Source: Rugalucina vietnamica (Eukaryota > Mollusca > Bivalvia > Lucinida > Lucinidae). Taken from it: 64,000 nt of DNA. The translations under genes and the position numbers were made by a program. Of the stretch, positions 34,001-45,138 are shown in pieces. The first letter of the stretch is position 1. Every line of letters starts with the position of its first letter. The stretch spans positions 47,411,383 through 47,475,382 of the forward strand of contig OZ024879.1 in assembly GCA_964017185.1 (NCBI GenBank), written 5' to 3'. The notes below the pieces were generated by a model. That model was not told the DNA's origin. It made no database searches and saw nothing but the letters and a program-made list of their open reading frames with translations.

Positions 34001-34918
34001 GTTACATGTACTTTATAATCAGTTTGCATGTTTGCGCATGATCAAAGTACGTCATAGGCATCACTGTATGACCTATAGGCTCGCGAACAACAAAATTTGA
34101 GCCGCCTCATGAGAAAACCAACAATCTGCATATGCGAAAACAAAGGCGCAGATCAGCTTCGCGGTAACCGCGAAGCTGATCAGCGCCTTTGTTTTCGCTA
34201 CACGGATAGTACAATTCCTCTACTGTACTGTCTAAATTCAAAATTCCCAGCCTCTAGCCATCTTATGTGCTTATACAGGCCGGTTTGTGTCGGACCTGTT
34301 CGGAAACCACAATGTTGGTTTTCTCACGAGACGGCTCATTTAATGCTGTCCGAGCGATGATACAGGACGTGGGCTTCTGAAACTTGCTAACAAAGTTAGT
34401 GCTGAAATCTAACTGCCAAGGATCGTGTAGGTATACGACCGAGTACGTGAATGACGCATTCGATGTCATTCACGTCATTCATTACCAATTTCTAAATCAA
34501 CCCATGAATGACGAATGGATTCACCCATCGTTATCATTAAGCTGAATCCACTTTCACTGTAAGGGGTGTTAGGAGTGATTTTTATTTTTATCTCATTTTT
34601 CGGTGAAATTTCTCTAAGCAAACAGAATAGCCCCAGACGGGACGCTGCGTTCTGCGGCGTCACATCTGGGGCTATTCTGTTTGCCTATGTTCCATAAAAG
34701 GGATGAGTTAACGTTATATTTATCACAAAAGTTCTATCTCGTTTCAGGGCCCGATGTGCTGCAGTAGATTTACAGTAACTTTTCATTACATGTCACCGGA
34801 GTCCATGATCCTAGTGGACCACCTGCTCTACCGTGTCTCTGTATATGGACAGTCACTGTCACGGGATCTCAAGGATGTCTTAAAAATCGGACATGTGCAA
34901 CATAAACCGCATAGCTAG
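30908..34918 (+). CDS. C1GALT1: Core 1 beta-1,3-galactosyltransferase (C1GALT1-like)
   Basis: Five exons (30908-31022, 32253-32318, 32683-33048, 33565-33881, 34748-34918) join in frame to 344 residues; the vertebrate enzyme is a little longer. It transfers galactose from UDP-Gal to O-linked GalNAc in the Golgi, making core 1 (T antigen). A short basic cytoplasmic tail (MRRREVTLKR) precedes one hydrophobic segment (about 11-29), as in type II Golgi enzymes. The metal/UDP-binding DXD is DDDTY at 157-161, followed by LLSHY. GYMSGGAGYVLS (193-204), ETFHP and GPMCCS (289-294) match the CAZy GT31 C1GALT subgroup. Possible N-glycosylation sites are NRT (64) and NSS (175). The ATG at 30901 stops after 19 codons, so the ATG at 30908 is chosen. 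The gene follows a 26-bp satellite and is convergent with the Tribbles gene. Confidence 0.93.
31309..31543 (+). mobile_element. PAL1 copy in C1GALT1 intron 1
   Basis: GAGCCGCGTCGCGAG ends, CCGG-arm subtype, hairpin tip CTTCGCAATAACTGCGAAG (one mismatch). Confidence 0.88.
31572..31768 (+). mobile_element. PAL3 copy, one hairpin arm missing
   Basis: TTAACCCATATTTGACGAAT, AGAATAGCCCCAGATGGGAC then GCCGCAG directly to CTGTTTGCC. C1GALT1 intron 1. Confidence 0.83.
32027..32200 (-). mobile_element. PAL1 copy (truncated) in C1GALT1 intron 1
   Basis: GAGCCGCATCATGAG start and hairpin GCGTTGATCAGCTTCG. Deleted in the unique half and lacking the right terminus. Ends about 50 bp before exon 2. Confidence 0.75.
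32253..32318 (+). CDS. C1GALT1: C1GALT1 exon 2 (stem)
   Basis: Acceptor TTCGTATAG, donor GTAAGT. Completes His and encodes THRMTGVARFLQAMENLNFT plus E, part of the stem region. The phases fit both neighbours. Confidence 0.78.
32683..33048 (+). CDS. C1GALT1: C1GALT1 exon 3 (N-terminal catalytic half, DXD)
   Basis: Acceptor TTTTTGCAG, donor GTAATA. Encodes KVRILCLILT, GTWAKRC, EEKRNNL and DWIFKCDDDTYAIIENMRFL, all typical GT31/C1GALT blocks, and ends inside the Gly codon of PGYLG. Confidence 0.96.
33185..33248 (+). mobile_element. SINE tail fragment in C1GALT1 intron 3
   Basis: AACGTCCCGAAATGATC and GTGGGACGTTAAACATCAA, the shared 3' domain without a head. Confidence 0.6.
33334..33561 (+). 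mobile_element. PAL1 copy abutting C1GALT1 exon 4
   Basis: Core AGAAAACCAACAATTTGC...TTGTTGGTTTTCTCAT with an expanded hairpin (CCGCGAAGCTGATCGTTACC). The usual GAGCC/GGCTC ends are absent. Both sides instead carry AGG[C/T]TACCACTTCA, whose right copy is the exon start. Confidence 0.85.
33565..33881 (+). CDS. C1GALT1: C1GALT1 exon 4 (C-terminal catalytic half)
   Basis: Acceptor TTCTCATAG directly abuts a PAL1 element. Donor GTGAGT. Encodes YHFNRHVPNGYMSGGAGYVL, INIGHCL and GRETFHPYPVQQYL. Reading straight past the donor gives an open frame to 33986, but this lacks the conserved CCS end, so the spliced form is preferred. Confidence 0.94.
34099..34337 (+). mobile_element. PAL1 copy in C1GALT1 intron 4
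   Basis: ATTT duplication, GCCTCATGAG/CACGAGACGGCTC ends, perfect hairpin. Confidence 0.9.
34496..34708 (+). mobile_element. PAL3 copy in C1GALT1 intron 4
   Basis: Full palindrome AGAATAGCCCCAGACGGGAC / CATCTGGGGCTATTCTG. Ends about 39 bp before exon 5. Confidence 0.86.
34748..34918 (+). CDS. C1GALT1: C1GALT1 exon 5 (terminal)
   Basis: Acceptor TCGTTTCAG. Encodes GPMCCSRFTVTFHYMSPESM, LVDHLLYRVSVYG and a short tail, stopping at TAG 34916-34918. GPxCCS and HYMSPE align with C1GALT1. The stop lies at the edge of a 22-bp minisatellite. Confidence 0.93.
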   Translation, partial: GPMCCSRFTVTFHYMSPESMILVDHLLYRVSVYGQSLSRDLKDVLKIGHVQHKPHS

Positions 34919-35052
34919 CGTGCTAGCGTGCCGGACCGTCGGAGCTAGTTTGCCGGACAGTCGGAGCTAGCGTGACGGACAGTCGGAGCTAGCGTGCCGG
35001 ACAGTCGGAGCTAGCGTGCCGGACAGTCGGAGATAGCGTACCGGAGAGTCGG
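34912..35052 (+). repeat. 22-bp minisatellite at the C1GALT1 stop codon
   Basis: About six copies of GAGCTAGCGTGCCGGACAGT + CG. The stop codon TAG is the AGCTAG of the first, partial copy. Confidence 0.92.
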
Positions 35053-35277
35053 CAACATGGAGCGCTTCTCAATCAGGACCCGTTATGCTGGATAAGGCTG
35101 TAAGGCTGGGCTTCAGTATGACTAATTAATACTGGAGATGAACCTTATAACAAAAAATCTAGTGTCTCATGTTGGGAGGTCATTATCCTAGCGACACAGT
35201 TCCTGGGCAAACCTCCTGGAGGCCAACTACCAGTAAAAAGTGAACACGTCCTTCATTACTAACTGACAACTGTTTTT

Positions 35278-35470
35278 CTTAACCCATGTTTGACGAATGG
35301 ATTCTTCTATCATTATCATTTGGACAAGTCCATTTTCATATTAAGGGGCTTCAGCTGTGATTTTAAAGTTTTATTCCTTTTTTTGATAAAATTCCTGTAA
35401 GCAAACAGAATAGCCCTAGATGGGACACCGCGTTCTGGAGCTATTCTGTTTGCCAGGGACGCCAGGCTTA
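35278..35470 (+). mobile_element. PAL3 copy, shortened palindrome
   Basis: TTAACCCATGTTTGACGAAT, GAATAGCCCTAGATGGGAC and GAGCTATTCTGTTTGCC. Confidence 0.82.
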
Positions 35471-35507
35471 TGGCTATACATTAAGAAATATTTTCATTAC
35501 AAAATCT

Positions 35508-35733
35508 TCATGAGGCGGCCCCGTTAAGAGCGCTGTTTCTTAATCACTCGATCATCTCACCACTGTGACTGGTGTGGGTTCGAGCCCCGCTCTGGCCACA
35601 TGTGAGACAAGCCAAGTTCTGCTTGCGGGTGTGTCAGGTGGTTTTTCTCGGGGTTTCACCCCACCTACTGATTGGCCCGTCTCATATGAGCTGAAAAAAT
35701 CTTGAAAGGGACGTAAAACTGAATTAAAAAAAA
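35508..35733 (+). mobile_element. SINE-2 copy (full length)
   Basis: tRNA-like start, B box GGGTTCGAGCC, body GACAAGCCAAGTTCTGCTTG, GGTTTTTCTCGGGGTTTC and GGGACGTAAAACTGAATT with an A-tail. Confidence 0.8.
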
Positions 35734-35967
35734 AAATCTTCTTCATGTACGCAAGTGCCAGTCTTGATGATCAATCACACAAATCGGACATGCTACCGAC
35801 TGAGCCATCTTGCCAAGGCTGCATAAACAATAGGTTTTTACATGATATTAAACCACTTGGGTTCGCCAGGAAATTAAAAGTTAAAAAGATCTTCCTTTGT
35901 TGTTCACTGGGTTTGTTTGTTTGTTTGAATCAATAGAATGAAAAACATTTCTTCCCCACTAAGAAAC

Positions 35968-36202
35968 GAGCCGCATCGTGAGAAAACGGGATTATTGCCT
36001 GTGCGAAAACAAAGGCGCAGATCAGCTTCGCAGTAACTGCGAAGCTGATCAGCGCCTTTGTTTTCGCTACTCTGATAGTACAATTCCTCTTCTACTTAAA
36101 TCCGAAATTTCAAGCTTGTAGCTCGTTTCTGAGCTTGTACAGGCCGGTTTGTGTCGGACCTGGTCGGAAACCCCGAAGACCGGTTTTCTCGCGTCGCGGC
36201 TC
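35968..36202 (+). mobile_element. PAL1 copy, CCGG-arm subtype
   Basis: AAAC duplication, tip CTTCGCAGTAACTGCGAAG, end CGCGTCGCGGCTC. Confidence 0.91.
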
Positions 36203-36320
36203 AAACGTTTTTCATAATTTTCCTTCTGGGTGCAGTTTTTCAGAGAAACCCAGAACTTTGAAATTGTAGGATGATGGAAACAGACTCTTGCATAAGGCAC
36301 TAGCTTGCTTCTCATCATTC

Positions 36321-36570
36321 CATTACGAAAACTTAGAGATTTTTTTAGCTTTAAAAAATGAAAATTTTCGGCTGAAAAATTTTGATATTTTTCCTATTTT
36401 TGCTCAAAACATAGATTGTGGGTACACGCCGAGGCGGTTCTAACGAGTACCCACAATCTATGTTTTTGAGCAAAAATAAGAAAAATAGGTATACCCCTGC
36501 TCTCCCCAGTTTTACTATATAAAAGTGGGGTATAAGGGGGTATTCATTGCACTGATAGGTTTTTCTGATG
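36321..36570 (+). mobile_element. PAL2 copy, left hairpin arm shortened
   Basis: GGGTACACGCCGAGGCGG: the TTAGAACCGCCTC part of the left arm is missing. Confidence 0.85.
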
Positions 36571-36844
36571 TTATGTAGTGGTTCTGGTATAATTCATGTA
36601 AATGTTATGGGCCCCTGCCCATTGGGGCCTAAAGAAATAGATGGGCTGCTTGTGCCTCCAGGCAAAGCTTATAATACACTACTGACTAACCATCTGATTA
36701 CTGGTAAACTGTTCTAGTCTGAGCCTGCCCAAGAAATGTGGTTCAAGTCAAATCATCCATAGGAATAAGACTTTTGTGGCTTAGTTGGATGGTTATATTT
36801 TAAGTCATTGCATTCTCATTTTAGGTAAAAGTCCATAAAATGGG

Positions 36845-36922
36845 GACATCCCGACATGACCGTAGCTGTTGACTGGGATGTTAAGCATCATTCAAACAAA
36901 CAAATTAACAAACAAACATAAT
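36845..36922 (+). mobile_element. SINE-1 tail fragment
   Basis: CATCCCGACATGACC and GACTGGGATGTTAAGCATC are followed by CAAACAAACAAATT. Confidence 0.65.
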
Positions 36923-36949
36923 GTTATTTAATATCATTTGAGCCGCCGC

Positions 36950-37198
36950 ATAGGAAAACCGTCTGCATAGGCGAAAACAAAGGCGCAGATCAGCTTCGCA
37001 GTTACTGCGATGCTGATCATCAGCTTCGCAGTTACTGCGATGCTGATCAGCGCCTTTGTTTTCGCTACACGATGGTAGAATTCCACTACTTTCTAAATCT
37101 GAATTTTCCAGCCTCTAACCATCTTCTTTGACTGTATAGGCCAGTTTGTGTCGGACCTGGTCGGAACCCAAATTGTTGGTTTTCTCACGCACAGGCTC
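36950..37198 (+). mobile_element. PAL1 copy with doubled hairpin tip
   Basis: ATTT duplication. ATCAGCTTCGCAGTTACTGC occurs twice in tandem (36988, 37018). Confidence 0.9.
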
Positions 37199-38708
37199 AT
37201 TTTCTGTTGTTGGTTATACTATCGTATGGTTACTATGGTAACCTTGTGGATAATAACCCAGTTGAGGAAGAGAGCTGATTTTTCTACCATAGGATGGGCT
37301 CTTCTGTTGTTTCTGTCCAGGGGAGTTTTGTCTTCCTTGAAGTATAAGGGATAAGCTATGGTATTTTATTATGGCACTTCCTGCAGTCCATTGACCTATC
37401 CTGACTATGCCTGCCAATTTGAAGGCATGCCATCCACTTTGACAAGAATTAAAGCTAGATCATTAAAGCAAAGTCTTTGTCGAATGATCACTTGAGTTTC
37501 GGTTTCAATAAAACAATGGACTAATTTTCAATTTTTTAATCTTTTATTCCAGTTAAAACTTAAACAGCTTGTCCAGGCAAGTTTTCAACTTCTGCACATT
37601 TCAGCAATTCAACGTGAAAAAAGACATATTTCCATGTGAAACAATGATACCATATGCCATCTGTTTTAAGGTTTATGCTAACAAGCCCATGTTCTGTTTT
37701 GCAATTTGTTTTCCTCGTTTTTGTTCAAACACATACAAAATACTTGTGTACGGTACAGTACCCATAGATTAAGGCAATTCTACTGTGTACACATATTCTG
37801 AATAAGAACAAAAATAAGATGTAAATGTATGCCCCCTGTAAACAATTTCAATACATGTATCCAAACCGTATTTGAGGGGGTATTCATTTACACGGGCTTG
37901 TTAACATAGAGCTGTTCACAACTGATGCAATGCAGAGACAATTTAAGATGTTGCAATGGCTTGAAATCATAACTGTTTCAATGGACGAGCTTTGTAGGCT
38001 GATGAAACTTGAGAGCAAATTTCCTGTTGGCCGTAAAAATATGTTATGGGTACTTGTTCGAAGCAGTCATGCAACAAACTTCCAAATAAGTACCCATAGT
38101 TTATTTTATGTGCAAACAAGCAAAATCTTCTCAAGATTATTTCTGAACACCCTCTTCAATCTGTCTACAAAGCAAACATGTGCCTTTTTTCACTAATGAA
38201 GATGTAAGCTTTTCTCAGCAATCGAACAATATTCTTGTATTTGAAAAATATTTTTCATTTTTTATTCTTATTTTACTTTTTATGACAATGCTAGTGTAAA
38301 CCTGTACAATTTGAAAGACAAATAAAGTCAGACCACTTATTAGACTAGAATAGTATAATAGTGATTTTATTTATTTATTTATTTTTATTTTTTTTTTCTA
38401 CTGAGAAAAACTTTTCATCTTCCATAAACAACATTATTAAATAACTTGGATACTTCTTAAAACACACAATTTCACTAGAGTTTACCTGTATTGAAATTAA
38501 CAAATGTACTAGTATTTAAACGTTTTACCGATATACTAAGTTTACTAACACAAGCAAAAGACTGAAATTTCATACTCTGATCAACACAACAACATAAGAA
38601 TAAGCAAAAGGAACACAATAGAATACACTTATGCAAAATTACCAAGAGAATGTAAAACAAAGTTACCAACTATCGTAACAGTATACATAACCATCACAGA
38701 TGTCACAT

Positions 38709-38930
38709 GAGCCTGTGCGTGAGAAAACCAACAATTTGGGTTCCGACCAGGTCCGACACAAACCAGCCTGTACAGTCACAGAAAAAGGCTAGAAGCTAGA
38801 GATTTTGTATTTAAGAAGAAGAGGGATTCTACTATCCCTGTACCGAAAACAAAGGCGCTGATCAGCTTCGCAGTTACCGTGAAGCTGCGCCTTCGTTTTC
38901 GCCTATGTTGGTTGTCCCATGCGTCGGCTC
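38709..38930 (-). mobile_element. PAL1 copy
   Basis: GAGCCTGTGCGTGAG start and shortened second arm (GTGAAGCTGCGCC). Downstream of Tribbles. Confidence 0.86.
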
Positions 38931-39079
38931 AATTATTACACTTTTACCAACCCTACCCAACATACAATGTAATCAACAGAGTCACAAAGAGCAGAAAAGT
39001 GACATTGCCAAATTTAGCCATTCAAAGTTACAAATGTACCAAACCTTAAAACAAATGTTTCTGACAGTCACAAATTTTG

Positions 39080-39540
39080 CACAGAACACAACAAAGTTTC
39101 AGTTTAGTTGAAGTTACCAGCTAAACAAAGATAATACATCGTAACATATGTAACGGTCAAAAAACCTTGCACAACTAACAACGATGTTACTGTTCAATTG
39201 AAGTTACTAATATCATAAAATTAACCAACCCTTGATATATGTTACAGTAAAAAAACATTCACAACTAACAATGATGTTACCGTTCAACAGAAGTTACCAA
39301 TGTAGTTAAACCAACCCTTGTAACATACGTAAAAGTCACTTACAAACAGTGCATAACTTACAATAACTTACAATGATGTTACCATTCTAATTAAAGTTAC
39401 AGTACCAACTCTTAGAACAATCACTAATTGCACAGTAGTGACATTGACAATACAATTTACTTAACAAACCATTGTGATACAAGTTAATGTTCCAACTGAC
39501 TAAAAGTTACTAACCCTTGTAACATATGTAACATTTGGTC
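39080..39540. repeat. About 90-bp degenerate tandem repeat
   Basis: CACAACTAACAACGATGTTA and related AAGTTACCAA, CCAACCCTTGTAACATA recur at about 39170, 39260 and 39355. Four degenerate copies, probably in the Tribbles 3' UTR. Confidence 0.65.
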
Positions 39541-39917
39541 ACCCATACTGACGGGTGTACTTGAAATTATCAAATATTTAATATGAAACTAATACACAAA
39601 CTGCACAAAAGTAAATGAAACTTCGCAGCCTAGTTGAAGTTACCAACTAGCTGCACAGACGATTAAAATCTTTGCTAAAAGCACTTAACAATTTGTTGGT
39701 TATGCTATGTAAAAGCTATCTCTTTCACAACTTAGGTAGTGAATAAAAATCTTAGCATTTCCAGTGCTATAAAGCTCAGAATAGATGAAAATAAAGATAA
39801 CAGCATGATGTAACAACACAAAAGTTTCAACAATATTATTTTTCAAGACAATATCCATCAAAACTCATTGTATACATTCTATGGAAATGGACAATCATGT
39901 ATATTTCTCCATTAAAT

Positions 39918-40152
39918 GAGCCCCGACGCGAGAAAACCGGTCTTCGGGGTTTCCGACCAAGTCTGACACAAACCGGCCTGTACAGTCACAGAAGCAGGCT
40001 ATGAGCTTGAAATTTCGGATTTAAGAAGTAGAGAAATTGTACTATCCGTGTAGTGAAAACAAAGGCGCTGATCAGCTTCGCAGTTACCGCGAAGCTGATC
40101 TGCGCCTTTGTTTTCGCCTAGGCAGATTGTTGGTTTTCCCATGTGGCGGCTC
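39918..40152 (-). mobile_element. PAL1 copy, hybrid of two subtypes
   Basis: AAAT duplication. The left arm is the CCGG subtype (AAAACCGGTCTTCGGGG), the right arm the other subtype (AGATTGTTGGTTTTCCC). Confidence 0.9.
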
Positions 40153-41571
40153 AAATATAGCTGTTTGTACTCATTTCAATCACCTGGCCTAGGTGATTAT
40201 AATGAGGGCCTGTAACAGTATTTTAATGTGAAGTAAGCAAAGTCAATTTCCTTCTCGTCCATTTTATGCTTTTCACACTGATGTAACAATGACAAGTAAT
40301 CTGCATTTTGGTGGATACTGCCTTTGTTTTACGATTTTTCTTTTGTTTTGTTCGTTTTTAATACAAGGTATAATAATGACAAAACAACATACACGAAACA
40401 TAAACACACTTCACAAGCAAGCAAAAGAACAACAGCGAAACTGAAGAATAAACTGTGCAAATCTGATATTGTTTTGTAAGTTCACCATAAAAAACAATGC
40501 AATGGGTACTCATTAGCAAGCGTCATCTAAGCAACTTCTTCCAAGCACCAAATTGATTATACATGTACCATTTTTCATGGAAAACTAAGCAAAAGCATCT
40601 CAATTTTTAAAAAATATCAGAAAATCACATTCTGCTCTTCTGTTAATTTTCTGAGATCAAATTCTTGCAACAACATTTTTACATCTGTAAGTTTTCATCA
40701 AAAACAAAACAAGCAATCAGCAAGTAATGACAACATTGCACTGGTGAGATTTGCAACTGCATATCACTTTCTCTTTTATGTTTTTAAAACTTGATTTGAT
40801 AAAAGAAATTTTTAGGCATTTAAAGCTTCTATCTTGTGGTGTACTGAAGTAATGAGAATTGAATTTTTGAATACATAAAACAAGGAAATTAATATCAAAA
40901 CGACATTGCATTCTATCACTATTTCACAGTTTTGCCCTACCAATATATGTAAATCTTTACCACTGTTTGTAGCTCTAGTAAAACGGAAGAAAATCAATAT
41001 TTTAATCTTTCTTGGGCTTATCAAACTACATAGTCCTAGATTTTACTGTTTTAAAATGTACTTTTCTTCACCAAATTTTGTCTCAAGTTATTTTCAAGTA
41101 ATATGCAACAACTAGCTTCACTCATCTTATGACGTAAATCTTCATATGAATATCTTTGTTTGTTCAACCATGCATGCTAGCAAATGACAACACATTACCC
41201 ATTTTAGACGACACTCATTCACGATTCATGTTTAACAAAGGATAGAGGAAGCTTTAAAAAAAATGTTTTCAATGCTTAGTTTTTACTTCTGCATAAAACA
41301 AGCAAAGCATATAAAAAATGAAAGTAATTCTGATTTGCTTAGTTACAGTAAAATGTGTGTTTTTGACCAACATTGTAAGACATATTCATAATATCGAAGT
41401 ATCCATATAATTTATGAGACAACTCGTGAAATACAGCACTTAAAATGGGAAATTGAAGGCTCTGACCAACACGCAAATCCAAGCAGGCTCATCAGAGATT
41501 TCAACATTCCTCTACAGAACATTTTCTAACAAAGTAGTGCAATACCCTTACTTATCAAAGCGAAAGTTCAG

Positions 41572-41639
41572 CTGGGTTGCCTTACTAAAGCATATGAATT
41601 GTCTCCTGGGTTGCCTTACTAAAGCATATGAATTGTCTC
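41572..41639. repeat. 34-bp tandem duplication
   Basis: CTGGGTTGCCTTACTAAAGC plus ATATGAATTGTCTC occurs twice, perfectly. Close to the Tribbles stop. Confidence 0.92.
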
Positions 41640-42113
41640 AAAGAACTTTCTGAAAATTGCTTAAATTCTCCACAACATTTTTGCCTGGTGCTGTTCTTAC
41701 AGCATTAACCGTTATTAAATTTGAAAATATCCTAAAAATATCATGGTAACAACAATATATTTCAATTTAAATAGCATATTTATAACAGTTACATAACAAG
41801 TAGTAGAATACCCTGGATGTGCTGTCAGTCAGTTTGATTGACACATGTCAGTTTTTCTAAGACTGACATAAATGACATTTTTAGTTAATTCAGGGTAATC
41901 TCCCTTGTTCACTTTCAGGTCACAGAAATTTGTCAATGGAGAAAAATGAATAAAAATAAATTTAGATAATTTTCAAAATCACTATATCGATGACAGAAGT
42001 TTGTCAAAAAAGATTTGTCAATCTTTGAAAGTATCACTGTGTTTATTGCTTTAGAAAACTAAATCCTTTGACAAATTTCTTGGACCTGAGTCTTTAATTG
42101 TTTTAAATTAAAC

Positions 42114-42582
42114 CTAGGCGAAGAATTCCTCTTCATAATTCTGAACAAAAACATTGGGTACTGTTTGATCTTCATATTTATTGCAAAGTGACACAAAACT
42201 CGGCTGTCCAGAGGACTGGAACCACGGGTGTTTTAGAATTTGTTCCGCTGATAAACGTTCACTCGGGTCCTGCCGTAGTAAGTTTTTCAGCAAACATTTC
42301 GCTCTCGGCGAGAGAGTCTGAGGTATTGAAAACTGGCCCCTTCGGATTTTACAAAATAACGCTGTCGGGTCGGCGTCGTGGAACGGGTACCGCCCCACCA
42401 GTGCCGTGTACAGCATCACCCCCAGGCTCCACACGTCAGCAGCCCTCCCTGAGTAACTCCGACCCGCGTTCAGAATTTCTGGGCTGACGTAGGCGGGACA
42501 GCCATGCTTGTCCGTTAACTGGTCGTTTGATTCGTCGTCAAGGACACAAGCATCTTCCAGGCTGTCCAATCGCAATTCTGTC
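42114..42582 (-). CDS. TRIB2: Tribbles exon 3 (C-lobe and COP1 tail)
   Basis: Acceptor TATTTTTCAG. Encodes [50 protein letters not shown] and the tail with EDQTVPN, stopping at TAG (42114-42116 on +). More GC-rich than the surrounding DNA. Confidence 0.96.
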
Positions 42583-45106
42583 CTGAAAAATATAAATAGA
42601 AAACATATTTAAAACTTTATCTCTGTTTCATGGTTTAACATCCAAGTCAACAATTTTCAAGTCATGTCAAGGACAGGACCAACTGAACACTATTAATCAG
42701 TACTATAGTGAGTGAATGTATCTTCCTGAAGGATACAACACGGTATCAATGGAGTTCCAACCTCAATTTCTCAATCAGGGCCCAGTTGTTCAAAATTAAC
42801 GATTAAAAATTTCAAACATGAATGTTTCAAATACACTGTTATTTTTTCTTGAAAAAATGTGAGAATCCTTTGCAATGCAAAGGATTCTCACATTTTCCAA
42901 CAAAATATAACAGTGTATTTGCTTTTGAAGTCGATATACAGTTAACAAATTGAGGGCTTAACGACACCGTTAAGCTAACAAAGTTTTGAACAACTGGGCC
43001 CTGGAGTTTGACTCACTCATCACTAGCACTAGGCCACCGTGTTCCCCCTTTTTTTAAATAATTTGGCAATGTCATTTTAATGATCCATTGACATTAGATC
43101 ATAATATGAGCGGCATCGTGAGAAAACCTGATTTTTGCCTATGCGAAAACAAAGGCGCAGATCAGCTTCGCAGTAACTGCGAAGCTGATCAGCGCCTTTG
43201 TTTTCGCTACACAGATAGTACAATTTCTCTTCTTCTTAAATCCGAAATTTGAAGCTGCTAGCCTGCTTCTGTGACTGTACAGACCGGTTTGTTCAGACCT
43301 GGTCGGAAACCCCGAAGACCAGTTTTCTCACGTCGAGGCTCATATGGTGTTTCACTATGCCATGCATCATATCCCGACTGGTGTTAAAACCTGGTGAAAA
43401 TGCCACTTGAGGGGATATTAAAACCAGCCATCAAAACCCATGTAGAAGCAATAAACAAAGTTTATGAAACAGGAACTTTTGTTCTATAGGTTTATTGCCC
43501 GAGCCATGCATGGTAATATTTGAGCCGCCTCGTGGAAAAACCAACAATGTGGTTTCCGAACAGGTCCGACACAAACCAGCCTGTACAGTCACAGAAAAGA
43601 GCTAGAATCTTGAAATTTCGGATTTAAGTAGAAGAGGAACTGTACTATCCGAGAAGCGAAAACAAAGGCGCTGATCAGCTTTGCAGTTACTGCGAAGCTG
43701 ATCTGTGTCTTTGTTTTCGCCTGTGCAGATTGTTGGTTTTCCCATGTGGCAGCTCATTGCATGTTATTGTTAGTGAAAACTGCTTTGTCAAAGAGAATAT
43801 TTTCATGCCATGCCAAATATGGGGAAGAAATATTGCGTGTCTGGTGTAGTTTATTGACAAACTATAAAGTCTGTGCAAGTAAGCATGATTTACAATCTAT
43901 GTCAAGTTGTAAACAACAGGACAGGTCAAGGATAACCTTGTTATTGTTGTATCCTATCTGAAGAGAACATTACCGGTAATGACTTGGGACCTTTTTTTCT
44001 TCTTAACATATGTGTAAAACTTGTTTGCACTGAACATTGTTAATTCTGGCACTACATGTAATATGTTGATGCTTTTTAAAAACAGCAAACTCTATTAATA
44101 CATGGCAGTTTGAATATTACTCTGGATGCACATTTAGTCTAAGTTATGGCCCCCAGCCAAAGAGAATTGTGGAGATGCTGACAAATCAATTTGCCAAATT
44201 CCCACGCAGTCAACTATGTTTTGGGCAATATTAAGAAAAATATCAAAAATTTTCTGATGAAATTTTCAAATTTTAAAGATAAAAAAAAAGCTGTATATTG
44301 CTTGGGCAAGTTTTCGTAATGTTTAGTCTATTTTAAGGTCCTTGTGGGACTTTGTGTCTTACTCCTAATACTCATATGATGAATCACTTAATATATTTTT
44401 GCTAATTAGCTTTTAAGCCCACTTAAGAAATTTGAGGCATTTGCGCTTTTATATTATAAGAGCCCTATGCTGACTTCATATACACCTACGTTTCTGATAT
44501 ATCTACCTGTTTATACCTATAGGTGTGCTTTTGATAAGAGATAATTGGCAATAATTTGGGGATACTTTAGATAAATTTTAGATTAAACGGCATGTTGCAA
44601 GTACCCATTAAATCATCTCACAAAGTTAATTCTTACAAGTACCCACAAAAGATGATTTAGAGGAGTAAATCTGATGAAAAATTATCATCTAAAACTCGTC
44701 AATTACTTTGCTTATCGGCGTCCTAGAAATCTACATGTTTACCTGTACTGGTTTCTAGCTTGTTGACACCTGTCAATACCTGAGTGGCTATTAATAGAAC
44801 AAATTTGTAGATGGCTACCTGCCTCAGGTATTTCTCATACCTGGTGCAATCAATCATTTGTCGGGTACCAGCTGTTTACATGCAATACTTGCAATAATCC
44901 AGGTATGACTAAGAAGGTAACCAGTTTAAACTGGGACAAATATGTATGACGTTGTACTGTATTACATATACTTGGCAAATACCTGTAGTTATGAATTGGG
45001 ACAATGCTATGTCAGCCTTTTATGTTACTATTTATGAGTGTTTGATTGAATGTTAATATACAGCACATGCAACATGATCGTTATTTGTGTACATTATGTA
45101 CTACTT

Positions 45107-45138
<32 letters not shown>

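Larger units (their letters stand above)
37500..42113 (-). other. Probable Tribbles 3' UTR and flank
   Basis: AT-rich, contains two PAL1 copies (38709, 39918), the 90-bp repeat and the 34-bp duplication. AATAAA in series on the minus strand at about 38363-38390 is a candidate poly(A) region. No supported exon. Confidence 0.4.

Noticed and set aside
42188-42487. 99-codon open frame on the plus strand
   Set aside because: Antisense of Tribbles exon 3; no protein-like motif.
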